A stretch of 64,000 bases of DNA from Cupriavidus nantongensis (GTDB taxonomy: Bacteria > Pseudomonadota > Gammaproteobacteria > Burkholderiales > Burkholderiaceae), in contig NZ_CP014845.1 in assembly GCF_001598055.1 (NCBI RefSeq), positions 1,488,001 to 1,552,000 on the forward strand, written 5' to 3'. Positions 17,042 through 26,284 of this stretch are shown in pieces. The position numbers and the translations under genes were made by a program. The notes beneath the pieces are model-generated. The model saw only the letters and a program-made list of their open reading frames with translations, was not told where the DNA came from and searched no databases. Every line of letters starts with the position of its first letter. Position 1 is the first letter of the stretch.

Positions 17042-18022
17042 ATGACCGCTTCCCGACGCCAGTTCCTGCGCAGCGGCGCCGCCGCCACGGCCGCGCTCGC
17101 CTCCGGCCCCCTCCTCACCTTCACCACCTTCGCCGCCGGCGATGCGCAGGCACAGGGCCGCCCGGTGCTGAAGGCCGGCGACCAGAAGGGTGGCCTGCGC
17201 GCATTGCTCGAATCCGCCAACGCGCTGGAGGGCCTGGCCTATGACATCCAGTGGACCGAATTCCCGGCCGCGGCACCGCTGGCCGAGGCGCTCAACGCGG
17301 GCGCGGTCGACAGCGGCCCGATCGGCGATGCGCCGGCCATCTTCGCGCTGGCCGCCGGCACGCGCATCCGGCTGATCGGCGCCAACCGCTCGGACCCCTA
17401 CGGCACCGCGGTGCTGGTGCGTCCCGACTCGCCACTGCGGCAGGCGGCAGACCTGAAAGGCAAGAGCATCGGCACCAACCGCGGCTCGATCGGGCATCTG
17501 ATCGCGCTCAAGGCGCTGGAATCGGCCGGGCTGAAACCGGACGACGCCAACCTGCGCTTCCTGCCACCAGCGGATGCCAAGCTGGCGCTGAGCAGCGGCT
17601 CGATCGATGCCTGGGCCACGTGGGAACCCTATACGGCGATGGCGGAAACGAGCCAGCACGCGCGCGTGCTGGTCAGCGGCCGCGGGCTGTGGTCCGGCCT
17701 GAGCTACCTGGCCGCGACCGACGCCGCGCTGGCAAGCAAGCGCGCGGTGCTGCAGGACTTCCTGCACCGCGTGGTGCGCGCGCAGCAGTGGTCCTATCAG
17801 CATGTGCCGGAGTTCTCGGCAACACTGGCCCGCATCATCGGCATCTCGCCGCAGGCGGCGCGGCTGCAGTTCGAGCGGCGCCGCACGCAGTGGCGCAACA
17901 TCGACGCGGCGCTGATCGCCGAGCAGCAGCGCACCGCCGATTTCTACCTGAAGGCCGGGCTACTCAGGCAGCGGCTCGATGTGCGGCAGACCTTCGACTC
18001 CGGGTTCTCCCTGAGCGCCTGA
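17042..18022 (+). CDS. ABC transporter substrate-binding protein, sulfonate/nitrate type, Tat-exported
   Basis: 326 residues. The leader SRRQFLRSGAAATAALA is a good Tat signal. The mature part follows the SsuA/TauA fold: QKGGLRALLE, DSGPIGDAPAIFALAAG, LKGKSIGTNRGSIGHLIALKAL, and IDAWATWEPYTAMAE. This family binds aliphatic sulfonates, taurine or related anions in the periplasm. It precedes a tauABC-like set by 247 bp on the same strand. It has no permease of its own here, so it may feed the neighbouring one as a second receptor. Confidence 0.87.
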   Translation: MTASRRQFLRSGAAATAALASGPLLTFTTFAAGDAQAQGRPVLKAGDQKGGLRALLESANALEGLAYDIQWTEFPAAAPLAEALNAGAVDSGPIGDAPAIFALAAGTRIRLIGANRSDPYGTAVLVRPDSPLRQAADLKGKSIGTNRGSIGHLIALKALESAGLKPDDANLRFLPPADAKLALSSGSIDAWATWEPYTAMAETSQHARVLVSGRGLWSGLSYLAATDAALASKRAVLQDFLHRVVRAQQWSYQHVPEFSATLARIIGISPQAARLQFERRRTQWRNIDAALIAEQQRTADFYLKAGLLRQRLDVRQTFDSGFSLSA

Positions 18023-18269
18023 GCGCGCGAGCCCGGCGCGTTGACGGCGCAAGCGACGCTGGCGCGACCCCGGCGCCCGCCGCGGCCGGTACAGGAATTC
18101 CATGATTGACGCAGCCCCGCGCCACCGCTCCCCGCGGCCCGGCGCGGCCTGCGCGCGCGCGGCCATTCTGGCCCCACCGAATTCCGGCAACTGGTCCTAT
18201 AGGCCCGGAATCGGGCTCACCTATAAAGCCGTGACCCCCAAACCCATTTCTCATCCGAGGAGTACAACC

Positions 18270-19277
18270 ATGCGGTGGATCAAGCAGATCGCAGTGTATT
18301 TCGCCCTGGCGGCGGCGCTGGTGCCGGCCGCACAGACCGTGCATGCGCAAGGCAAGAATGTAGTGATTGCTTACCAGGACATGGTCGTGCCCTGGCGCTA
18401 TGCGCAGGACATGAAGGAGCTGGAAAAGCAGACCGGCTACACGGTCTCGTTCCGGCAGTTCGGCGGCGGCGGCGATGTGATCCGCGCCATGGCGTCGGGC
18501 CAGATTGCCATCGGCGAGGCCGGCACCTCGCCGATCGCGTCGGCGCTGTCGCAAGGGCTCGATGTCGAGCTGTTCTGGATCCTGGACGATATCAACGCGG
18601 CCGAGGCCATGGTCGCGCGCAACGGCAGCAAGATCGCCAGCGTCGCCGACCTGAAGGGCAAGCGCATCGGCGTGCCGTTCGTGTCGACCACGCATTACCA
18701 CACGCTGGTCGCACTGGAGCGGGCGAAGATCAATCCGAAGGACGTGCGCATCGTCAACATGCGCCCGCCCGAAGTGGCCGCCGCATGGGAGCGCGGCGAT
18801 ATCGACGCCACCTTTATCTGGGATCCGGTGCTGGCCAAGCTCAAGCAGTCCGGCACGGTGCTGACCACCTCGGGACAGATCGCCGCCGACACCGGCAAGG
18901 CCACCTTCGACGGGATGATCGCCAACAAGAAGTTCGCGCGCGAGAACCCCGAGTTCATGGTCAAGCTGGTACGCGTGCTGGCTGCGGCGGATGAGAACTA
19001 CCGCAAGAACAAGGCGTCGTGGACCGCGGATTCGCCCATGGTGAAGGCCGTGGCCAAGGTCTCCGGCGCCAAGCCCGAGACCGTTCCCGCCAGCATGGCG
19101 CTGTACAGCTTCCCCACGCTGCAGGAGCAGGTCTCCGAGCGCTGGCTCGGCGGCGGCGCCGCGCGCGCGCTGCAGTCGGCGGCGCAGTTCCTCAAGGAGC
19201 AGGGCACCATCCAGACCGTGCTGCCGGACTACGGTCCCGGCGTCAACGCGGAATGGGCAAAGCGGGCGCTGCGCTGA
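18270..19277 (+). CDS. tauA: Taurine-type ABC transporter substrate-binding protein
   Basis: 335 residues from the ATG at 18270, preceded by CCGAGGAG; an in-frame ATG at 18102 would add a non-coding leader. The signal peptide ends at VHA. TauA-like blocks are IAYQDMVVPWRYAQD, GGGGDVIRAMASGQIAIGEAGTSP, and LFWILDDINAAEAMVARNGS. It starts the receptor-ATPase-permease set. Ligand specificity for taurine is inferred from the family; tauD, the dioxygenase that normally follows, is missing. Confidence 0.85.
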   Translation: MRWIKQIAVYFALAAALVPAAQTVHAQGKNVVIAYQDMVVPWRYAQDMKELEKQTGYTVSFRQFGGGGDVIRAMASGQIAIGEAGTSPIASALSQGLDVELFWILDDINAAEAMVARNGSKIASVADLKGKRIGVPFVSTTHYHTLVALERAKINPKDVRIVNMRPPEVAAAWERGDIDATFIWDPVLAKLKQSGTVLTTSGQIAADTGKATFDGMIANKKFARENPEFMVKLVRVLAAADENYRKNKASWTADSPMVKAVAKVSGAKPETVPASMALYSFPTLQEQVSERWLGGGAARALQSAAQFLKEQGTIQTVLPDYGPGVNAEWAKRALR

Positions 19278-19360
19278 CCACGCACCCCAGTTGCTGATGC
19301 TGGCCGCCGCTCCCCTGCTTTCATGCGGCGGTCCCGGAGATCCTGTTGCGGAAGCCCATC

Positions 19361-20137
19361 ATGTACCAACTCGAAATCGATAATGTCAGTGTCAACTACG
19401 GCACGGCCGGCGGCGCGAAGACGCTGGCACTGTCGCAGGTCAACCTCACCATGGAGCGCGGCGATTTCGTGGTCGCGCTGGGTGCCTCGGGCTGCGGCAA
19501 GACCACCCTGCTGTCATGCATTGCAGGCTTCATGGAGCCGTCGGAGGGCGAGATCCGGCTGAGCGGCAAGCCCGTGCACGGCCCCGGCGCCGAGCGCGGC
19601 GTGGTGTTCCAGAAGCATGCGCTGATGCCGTGGCTCAGTGTCGAGGACAACGTTGCGCTGGGCCTGCGCCTGCGCGGCGTCAACCGTGCCGAGCGGCTGC
19701 GCATCGCCCATGAAAAATTGGCCGCGGTCGGGCTGGAAAGCGTCGCCGCCAAGCCGGTCTACCAGCTCTCGGGTGGCATGCAGCAGCGCGTGGGGATTGC
19801 CCGCGCGCTCGCCTGCGATCCGGCGGTGATGCTGATGGACGAACCGCTGGGCGCGCTCGACGCGCTCACGCGCGAGTCGATCCAGGCGCTGATCCTGAAG
19901 CTGTGGGCGCGCGAGCAGAAGATCGTCTTCTTCATCACGCACAGCGTGGAAGAGGCGCTGTTCCTGGCCACGCGGCTGATCGTGATGACGCCCTCGCCCG
20001 GACGCATCGCCCACACCTATGAACTGCCGTTCGCGCGCCGCTTCATCGAATGCGGCGACGCCCGCGCGGTCAAGTCCGACCCGGAATTCATCCGCTACCG
20101 CGAAGAGATCGTCGACCTGATCCATGCCACCGCCTGA
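19361..20137 (+). CDS. tauB: Taurine-type ABC transporter ATP-binding protein
   Basis: 258 residues from the ATG at 19361 (a TTG 15 bases upstream is an alternative). Walker [10 protein letters not shown] at 41-49, signature LSGGMQQR at 136-143, Walker [13 protein letters not shown] near 156-167 and the switch His in FITHSVEEA are all intact. It powers import through the adjacent permease. The stop lies ten bases before the permease start, so the two are co-translated. Confidence 0.92.
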   Translation: MYQLEIDNVSVNYGTAGGAKTLALSQVNLTMERGDFVVALGASGCGKTTLLSCIAGFMEPSEGEIRLSGKPVHGPGAERGVVFQKHALMPWLSVEDNVALGLRLRGVNRAERLRIAHEKLAAVGLESVAAKPVYQLSGGMQQRVGIARALACDPAVMLMDEPLGALDALTRESIQALILKLWAREQKIVFFITHSVEEALFLATRLIVMTPSPGRIAHTYELPFARRFIECGDARAVKSDPEFIRYREEIVDLIHATA

Positions 20138-20147
20138 GGAGAAGCAG

Positions 20148-21023
20148 ATGTCCGCCACCGTCCAACGCATCGAGCCGCCGCCGCATGCCGCCGCGGCCTC
20201 TGCGGCCACACCAAGCCGACCCATGAAGACCGTGTCGGGCTACCGCCTGCCGGGCGAAGGGTCCAGCTCGCGCATTTCCACCATCACCGTGGTGCTGCTG
20301 CTGGCGCTGTGGTGGCTGGCCAGCCACCTGCGCTGGCTGCCGCCGCTGTTCCTGCCCACGCCCGAGTCGATCTTCACCGCCTTTATCGATGCCTGGCAGG
20401 GCAACCTGCAGGGCGGCCAGCCGCTGACCGAGCATTTCGCGGCGAGCATGCTGCGCGTGTTCGGCGCATTCGCGCTGGCAGTCGCCACCGCGGTGCCGAT
20501 CGGCGTGATGATGGGCGTGTCGCGCATCGCCCGCGGCATCTTCGATCCGCCGATCGAGTTCTACCGCCCGCTGCCACCGCTGGCCTACCTGCCGCTGATC
20601 GTAATCTGGTTCGGCATCGACGAGACCTCGAAGGTGCTGCTGATCTTCCTGGCCTGCTTCGCCCCGCTGGCGATGTCGGCGCAGGCGGGCGTGCGCTCGG
20701 TCACGATCGAGCAGATCAACGCGGCGTACTCGATGGGGGCAAGCCCGTGGCAGGTGGTGCGCCATGTGGTGATCCCCGCGGCGCTGCCCGATATCCTGAC
20801 CGGCATGCGCATCGCCATCGGCTTCGGCTGGACCACGCTGGTCGCCGCCGAGATGGTCGCGGCCACGGCCGGGCTGGGCCAGATGGTGCTGAACGCATCC
20901 AACTTCCTGCGCACCGACGTGGTGATCATGGGCATCGTGCTGATCGGGCTGATCGCCTATGTGTTCGACCTGCTGATGCGCAAGCTGGCCAAGTGGCTGG
21001 TGCCCTGGAAGGGGCGGATGTAA
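20148..21023 (+). CDS. tauC: Taurine-type ABC transporter permease
   Basis: 291 residues. After a soluble N-terminus of about 45 residues come six membrane helices. The EAA loop, which docks on the ATPase, is AAYSMGASPWQVVRHVVIP. PPIEFYRPLPPLAYLPLIVIW is the conserved family block before it. The ATG at 20148 follows GAGGAGAAGC. It ends the set and is followed by a hairpin before the convergent chemotaxis-like gene. Confidence 0.9.
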   Translation: MSATVQRIEPPPHAAAASAATPSRPMKTVSGYRLPGEGSSSRISTITVVLLLALWWLASHLRWLPPLFLPTPESIFTAFIDAWQGNLQGGQPLTEHFAASMLRVFGAFALAVATAVPIGVMMGVSRIARGIFDPPIEFYRPLPPLAYLPLIVIWFGIDETSKVLLIFLACFAPLAMSAQAGVRSVTIEQINAAYSMGASPWQVVRHVVIPAALPDILTGMRIAIGFGWTTLVAAEMVAATAGLGQMVLNASNFLRTDVVIMGIVLIGLIAYVFDLLMRKLAKWLVPWKGRM

Positions 21024-21026
21024 GCC

Positions 21027-21052
21027 GCGCGGCAGCGGATGCGCTGCCGCGC
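21027..21052. terminator. Hairpin between convergent tauC and the hybrid kinase gene
   Basis: GCGCGGCAGCG and CGCTGCCGCGC form a perfect 11-bp stem with loop GATG in the 40-bp gap between two convergent genes. No T tract; likely a bidirectional end structure. Confidence 0.6.
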
Positions 21053-21063
21053 TGGACTGCGCG

Positions 21064-24000
21064 TTAGCTGGCGCGCAGTTCGTCGATGGCGTTGATCAGC
21101 GCATCGAGCGATACCGGCTTGGTCAGGTGGGCGTCGAAGCCCGCGTGCATCGAGCGCCGGATATCGTCGGGCCGACCGTAGCCGCTGAGCGCGAATGCGG
21201 TCACCTTGTTCAGCTGCTGGTTGTTCCGGATGGCCCGGATGAACTCCAGGCCGTCCATGTCAGGCATGCCGATGTCCGACAGAAGCAGGTCGGGATGCAG
21301 CGTCTCGAGCTGGCGCATGGCGTCGTGCGCGCTGGTGGCGACCTCAACCTGCGCGCCCTCCATTTCCAGCAGCAGCTTGAAGGTCTCGACCGTGCCCGGA
21401 TCATCGTCGACCAGCAGGATGGTGGTGTTTTCCAGCGGCCGCGTCGGCGTCTGGCTGGTGCTGGCCTCCAGCGGCACGCTGGTGCAGATCGGGAACGACA
21501 CGGTAAACAACGCCCCCTTGCCCTGGCCTTCCGATTCGGCCCGCACGGTCCCGCCCTGCACGGTGACCAGCTCACGCACCAGCGACAGGCCGATGCCGAG
21601 CCCGCCCTTGCGCGCGGTGGGGGCTGCGCCCTGGCGGAACATGTCGAAGATGTGCGGCAGGGTCTGCGCATCGATGCCGACACCGGTGTCGCGCACCTCC
21701 AGCACGCCCTTGCCGTTCGCCTGCGTCAGCGACACCTGGATGGTGCCGCCGGCACTGGTGTACTTGATGGCGTTGCTGACCAGGTTCCACACGATCTGCT
21801 CGATGCGCGTCAGGTCCGCGTCGATCATCACCGGCCGCGCCGGCAGCGAGCGCTCCAGCACAATCTGCTTGCGCGCCACCTCTTCTTCGATGGCGCTGCA
21901 GACGCGGGCGACCACCTCGTTCCAGTCCAGCGGCGCATGCGCGATCGACAGCTTGCCGGTACGCAGACGTGACATGTCGAGCAGGTCGTCGATGATATGC
22001 GCCTGGCCCATTACCGTGCGCCGGATGGTGGCGGCGGCACGCTGGATCACGTCGCTGCCGCGCGCATCGGGAGAACGGCTGATCAGTTCCGCGCTGGCGC
22101 TGATCAGGTTGAGCGGATGCTTCAGCTCATGCGACACCACCGCAAGGAACTCGTCACGCAGCCGTTCGGCGCGCCCCTCCAGCGATTCGTTGGCCGGCTC
22201 GCTGGCAGCCTCGCCAGGACGGCTGGCCCGGGTGGCGATGCGGGTCAGGGCCAGCTCGTCGAGATCACGCATGATCTTGGCAAAGCCGCTCACCCCGCCC
22301 TTGTCCAGGCGCGACAGCACGCCGGTGGTACGGAAGCGGCTGCCGTCCTTGCGTACGTGCCAGCGATCTTCCTCGACCCGGCCGTACATGCGCGCCTGCG
22401 CCATCTCTTCCTGCGGCACGCCCGCGGCGCGGTCTTCCGGCGTGTACAGCACGTCCGCCGGCGCGCCCAGCATGTCGGCTTCGCCGACCCCGAAGATGCG
22501 CTCGGCCCCGGTGTTCCAGCTGTTGACGCGGCCCTGGTCGTCGAAGGTGATGATGGCGTAGTCGCGCGTGCTCTCGGCGACGATGTTCATGCGCTTTTCG
22601 CCTTCGCGCAGGCGCTCCTCGGCGGCACGCCGCGAGGTGATGTCGATGAAGGAAAGCACCGCTCCGTCGATGCGGTCTTCGGTGGTGCGATAGGGCAGGA
22701 AGCGCGCCAGGTACCAGCGGCCGTCGTTGCTGCGCACTTCGCGTTCGATCAGGCGCAAGGAATCGAAGGCCTCGGCGGCGTCGTCGGCGAGCTTGTCGTA
22801 CTCGAGCCGGTGCGTGATGTCGAGCAGCGAACGGCCAATGTCGGACGGGATGATGCTGAAGACATCGGTCGCGCGCGGGGTAAAGCGCTTGATGCACATG
22901 CTGCGGTCGACGAACACGGTACCGATGTCGTTGGCCGTGATCAGGTTCTGCAGGTCGTCGTTGATCTTGCCGGTCTCCTCGACCTTGGACTTGAGCTCGG
23001 CATTGACGGTGGTGAGTTCCTCGTTGATCGATTGCAGCTCTTCCTTGCTGGTCTCGAGCTCCTCGGTGGCCGAGCGCAGCTCTTCGTTGATCGCCTGCAG
23101 CTCTTCGTTGGAGGCCTTCAGCTCTTCGGTCGAGGTCTCGGACTGCTCGATCGTGGCTTGCAGCTGTTCCTTGGTGCGCTGCAGTTCGCGCTCCAGCTGC
23201 GCGATCATCGGATCGCGCTCCTCGCCCGGCTGGCCGGTCGGCGCGGCGCTCATGCTGTCTTCGACCTCGTCGAACAGCACCAGCACGAAGTCGCCATTGG
23301 CCTCGGCGTCGTGCACCGGCCGTGCCGTCATGTTGACGAAGAAGTGCTTGCCGTCGCGTTCCAGCTGCACGCGCCTGGCCTCGACACTGTGGTTGGTCTG
23401 CAGGGCCTGGTAGATCGCGGTGCGCAGCTCCAGCCGCAACTCGGGCCGTACCACCGCGATGATGTTATGCGAGGGCTCGCCATCGACGTACTGCAGGAAG
23501 CGCCCGGCGCGGTCCGACAGGTGCACGATCTCGGACTCGCGGCTGACCAGCACGCTGGGCGGCGCATGCTGCTCGATCAGCCGCTGGTGCAGGTCGCCAA
23601 AGGAAAACTTGCGCTTGCCCGGCGGCTGCAGCACCGATATCGGCGCACGCGTCGCGGCGGCGCCGGCGATGGCGAGCGGCATGGGCGTATCGGAGCGCAC
23701 CGCGACATTGGCACGGTAGATGCGCGCCTTCTTGTCGACCACAGCAAACAGGTTGGTTACGCTGTCGGCCGCTTCGGAGTTGCCGAGGAACAGGTAGCCG
23801 CCGGGCCGCAGCGCGAAATGGAAGGTACGCAGGATATCGGCCTGCGCATCGCGGTCCAGGTAGATCAGCAGGTTGCGGCAGCAGATCAGGTCCAGGCGCG
23901 AAAACGGCGGATCGCTCAACACGTTGTGCAGCGCGAACAATACCCGCTCGCGCAGTTCCTTGCGCACGCGCAGGTGCGAGGCTTCCTTCGTAAAGAACTG

Positions 24001-25176
24001 CCGGATCCGGGCCGGGTCGATGTCTGCCGCGATCGGCTCCGGATACAGGCCGTTGCGCGCAATGGCCACGGCGCGCTCGTCGATATCGGTGGCGAAGACC
24101 TGGAAGCGCACCTGCTCCGGAGTCTGTGCCGACGCTTCCTGCAGCAGCATGGCGAGCGAATACGCTTCTTCGCCGGTGGCACAGCCGGGGGTCCAGGCGC
24201 GAATCACTTCCCCTTCGGCACGGTTCTCGAACAGCTGCGGCAGCACTTGCGCACGCAGCGCGTCGAACGCCTCCTTGTCGCGGAAGAAGTTGGTGACGCT
24301 GATCAGCATGTCCTGCAGCAGCGCCGGGGTTTCTTCCGGGTGCAGGTGCAGGTAGTCGCGGTATTGCTGCAAGTCGGTCAGCCCGTTGACCTGCAGCCGG
24401 CGTTCGATGCGGCGCAGTACGGTAGCGCGCTTGTAATGCCGGAAATCGTGCGAGGTGCGGGTGCGCAGGATCACCATGATCTCGCGCAGCGCGCGCTCGC
24501 TGCTTTCCGACTGCGGCGTCGGGGGCGCCGCGGGTTCCGCGTCATCGATCGCCTGTGGCAACCGGATATGGCTGGCGGCGCTCCACAGGTCCATCAGGCG
24601 CTGCGGAATGTCGCTGGCGCGTACGACGAAGTCGACCAGGCCGGTGCGGATGGCCGAACGCGGCATGCTCGAGTATTCGGCATCCTCCGGCTCCTGGGCG
24701 ATGGCGATGCCACCCAGTTCTTTCACGCGGGTCAGGCCCACCGAGCCGTCCGAGCCGGCGCCCGACAACACCACCGACACCGCGCGTTCCCGGTGTGCCT
24801 CGGCAAGCGAGCGGAAGAACAAATCGATGTTCGCCGTGCTGCGTTTTGCGCCGAGTTCCTGCCGAGCTACGCGAAGATAGCCGTCCACCATGGTCAGGTT
24901 GTGGTTCGGCGCGATGACATAAACGTGATTCGCCTCGATCGGCACCGAAGCGGTGACCTGCTGCACCCGCATGCCGGTGCGCGCCTGCAGCACGTCGGCG
25001 AGGTGGCTGGCATGGTCGGGGGAAAGGTGAATGACCAGGACAAAGGCTGCCCCGGTGGTGCTGGGCATCCCTTCAAAAATCTGGATCAGGGCTTCGATGC
25101 CTCCGGCCGACGCGCCGATCCCCACCACGGGGAAGGCGAGCTGGCTCGGCAAAGAACGTTCGCGGTGTTTGGCCAT
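21064..25176 (-). CDS. CheB-CheR-PAS-histidine kinase-receiver hybrid
   Basis: 1370 residues from the ATG at 25176. In order: a CheB methylesterase domain (GASAGG, HLSPDH, GAGSDGSVG: the Ser-His-Asp triad), a CheR methyltransferase (GCATGEEAYSLAM, DIDERAVAIARNGLYP), PAS-like and coiled-coil segments made of repeated EEL-E/Q units, a further PAS domain, HisKA with SHELKHPLN, HATPase_c (NLVSNAIKYT, DTGVGID, GGLGIGLSLV), and a C-terminal receiver (LLVDDDPG, LLLSDIGMPDMDG, LTKPVS). All catalytic residues look present. It probably links a methylation-type signal to phosphotransfer rather than flagellar chemotaxis; no other che genes are nearby apart from a CheB. Confidence 0.9.
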   Translation of the reverse strand: MAKHRERSLPSQLAFPVVGIGASAGGIEALIQIFEGMPSTTGAAFVLVIHLSPDHASHLADVLQARTGMRVQQVTASVPIEANHVYVIAPNHNLTMVDGYLRVARQELGAKRSTANIDLFFRSLAEAHRERAVSVVLSGAGSDGSVGLTRVKELGGIAIAQEPEDAEYSSMPRSAIRTGLVDFVVRASDIPQRLMDLWSAASHIRLPQAIDDAEPAAPPTPQSESSERALREIMVILRTRTSHDFRHYKRATVLRRIERRLQVNGLTDLQQYRDYLHLHPEETPALLQDMLISVTNFFRDKEAFDALRAQVLPQLFENRAEGEVIRAWTPGCATGEEAYSLAMLLQEASAQTPEQVRFQVFATDIDERAVAIARNGLYPEPIAADIDPARIRQFFTKEASHLRVRKELRERVLFALHNVLSDPPFSRLDLICCRNLLIYLDRDAQADILRTFHFALRPGGYLFLGNSEAADSVTNLFAVVDKKARIYRANVAVRSDTPMPLAIAGAAATRAPISVLQPPGKRKFSFGDLHQRLIEQHAPPSVLVSRESEIVHLSDRAGRFLQYVDGEPSHNIIAVVRPELRLELRTAIYQALQTNHSVEARRVQLERDGKHFFVNMTARPVHDAEANGDFVLVLFDEVEDSMSAAPTGQPGEERDPMIAQLERELQRTKEQLQATIEQSETSTEELKASNEELQAINEELRSATEELETSKEELQSINEELTTVNAELKSKVEETGKINDDLQNLITANDIGTVFVDRSMCIKRFTPRATDVFSIIPSDIGRSLLDITHRLEYDKLADDAAEAFDSLRLIEREVRSNDGRWYLARFLPYRTTEDRIDGAVLSFIDITSRRAAEERLREGEKRMNIVAESTRDYAIITFDDQGRVNSWNTGAERIFGVGEADMLGAPADVLYTPEDRAAGVPQEEMAQARMYGRVEEDRWHVRKDGSRFRTTGVLSRLDKGGVSGFAKIMRDLDELALTRIATRASRPGEAASEPANESLEGRAERLRDEFLAVVSHELKHPLNLISASAELISRSPDARGSDVIQRAAATIRRTVMGQAHIIDDLLDMSRLRTGKLSIAHAPLDWNEVVARVCSAIEEEVARKQIVLERSLPARPVMIDADLTRIEQIVWNLVSNAIKYTSAGGTIQVSLTQANGKGVLEVRDTGVGIDAQTLPHIFDMFRQGAAPTARKGGLGIGLSLVRELVTVQGGTVRAESEGQGKGALFTVSFPICTSVPLEASTSQTPTRPLENTTILLVDDDPGTVETFKLLLEMEGAQVEVATSAHDAMRQLETLHPDLLLSDIGMPDMDGLEFIRAIRNNQQLNKVTAFALSGYGRPDDIRRSMHAGFDAHLTKPVSLDALINAIDELRAS

Positions 25177-25217
25177 TGCTGCACGGAAAGATAGGAATGC
25201 GCCGGCCGGTCCGGGCG

Positions 25218-26186
25218 CTAGCTCTCGCGAAGCCAACCTTCGATACGCTTCGCGGACGCTGCCGCGCGGCCAGCTGCCTCGGTGTACTGACGTGCCACGT
25301 CAGTGTCCCCAATTTGCATATGATACGCCGCAATACGTGTATAAAGTTCATTCTGCTCGTGCAGCGCCCGCAGCGCATCGTAAAGCATGTGCTCGAGTGC
25401 GTTATTGCAAGCGTGGCGCAGGGTCAGCAGCCCGAAGGTGTGGCCGGTATGGCAGCGGAAGCGCGGCGGCACTGCGTCGCGTATCTCCCAGAGCGCACCG
25501 CCGCATTCGGGGCAAGTAAGGGCCGAAGGCAACGCAATCTGCTGGACTGCATCGATGGACGAGGGACCGGTCGACAGTGCATGTTCCATCACCAGCGGCG
25601 CGGGGGGCACGGGCGTGGCATGCGCCGGGCTGCCCGCGAGCCTTGCCAGCTCTGACGCAATGCCATCAAGCGGCAGCACGTAATGCGGGGTGACGGCGCG
25701 CAGCGCGTTGCGCGGCATGTCGGGGGCATAGGCGCTGTCGGGGTCCTGGACGATGGTGATGCCGCCGCACTCGTGCACCGCATGCAGGCCGGCGGAGCCG
25801 TCGTCGAGCTGCCCGGTCAGGATGGCCCCGATGACCCGGTTGCGCCGGCTGATCGCCGCGCTGCGGAACAACGGGTCGATGGCCGGGCGCGCAAAGTTCT
25901 CCTTCGGCCCGCGCCGCAGCATGGTGCGCTCGCCGTCGATCATCAGGTGGTGGTCGGGCGGCGCGACATAGATCACGCCGGGCAGCACGGCTTCGTCATC
26001 GCGTGCGTGATGCGCCGGCAGCGGCCCCGCCTGCATCAACATCTGCGGCAGCATGCTCGGGTTGGCGCCGATGTGCAGCACCACCAGTATCGCGGCATCG
26101 AAGCGGGCCGGCAGGCCCGCGGCAAGCTGCCGCAAGGCATCTACCCCTCCGGTTGAGGTACCGACCACAACGGTGTCGCGCATCAT
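25218..26186 (-). CDS. CheB-type methylesterase with C-terminal zinc-ribbon and helical domain
   Basis: 322 residues from the ATG at 26186, which follows GAGGCTCCC. The CheB domain shows GTSTGG (Ser), VLHIGANPS (His) and ILTGQLDDGSAGL (Asp), but no receiver domain precedes it. After about residue 205 come CPECGGALWEI and RCHTGHTF, a probable Cys/His metal site, and a helical tail. It ends 41 bp before the hybrid kinase gene, so the two are likely one operon. It may act on the same target as the CheB domain of the hybrid. Confidence 0.88.
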   Translation of the reverse strand: MMRDTVVVGTSTGGVDALRQLAAGLPARFDAAILVVLHIGANPSMLPQMLMQAGPLPAHHARDDEAVLPGVIYVAPPDHHLMIDGERTMLRRGPKENFARPAIDPLFRSAAISRRNRVIGAILTGQLDDGSAGLHAVHECGGITIVQDPDSAYAPDMPRNALRAVTPHYVLPLDGIASELARLAGSPAHATPVPPAPLVMEHALSTGPSSIDAVQQIALPSALTCPECGGALWEIRDAVPPRFRCHTGHTFGLLTLRHACNNALEHMLYDALRALHEQNELYTRIAAYHMQIGDTDVARQYTEAAGRAAASAKRIEGWLRES

Positions 26187-26284
26187 GGGAGCCTCGCTAC
26201 TTCGCGTGGAAATACCGGATTCACGCAAGTATCGTTCCAAACGCAATGTCCATCCGGCGGCGCCGGGAGTCGACGAACTTCGCT

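Noticed and set aside
18102..18269. ATG at 18102 in frame with the taurine-type receptor
   Set aside because: Would place 56 low-complexity residues before a clean signal peptide; the ATG at 18270 has a good binding site.
21997..25194. Open frame of 1065 codons opposite the hybrid kinase gene
   Set aside because: Mirror of the coding strand in GC-rich DNA; His/Arg/Gln-rich translation without domains, while the other strand has complete catalytic motifs.
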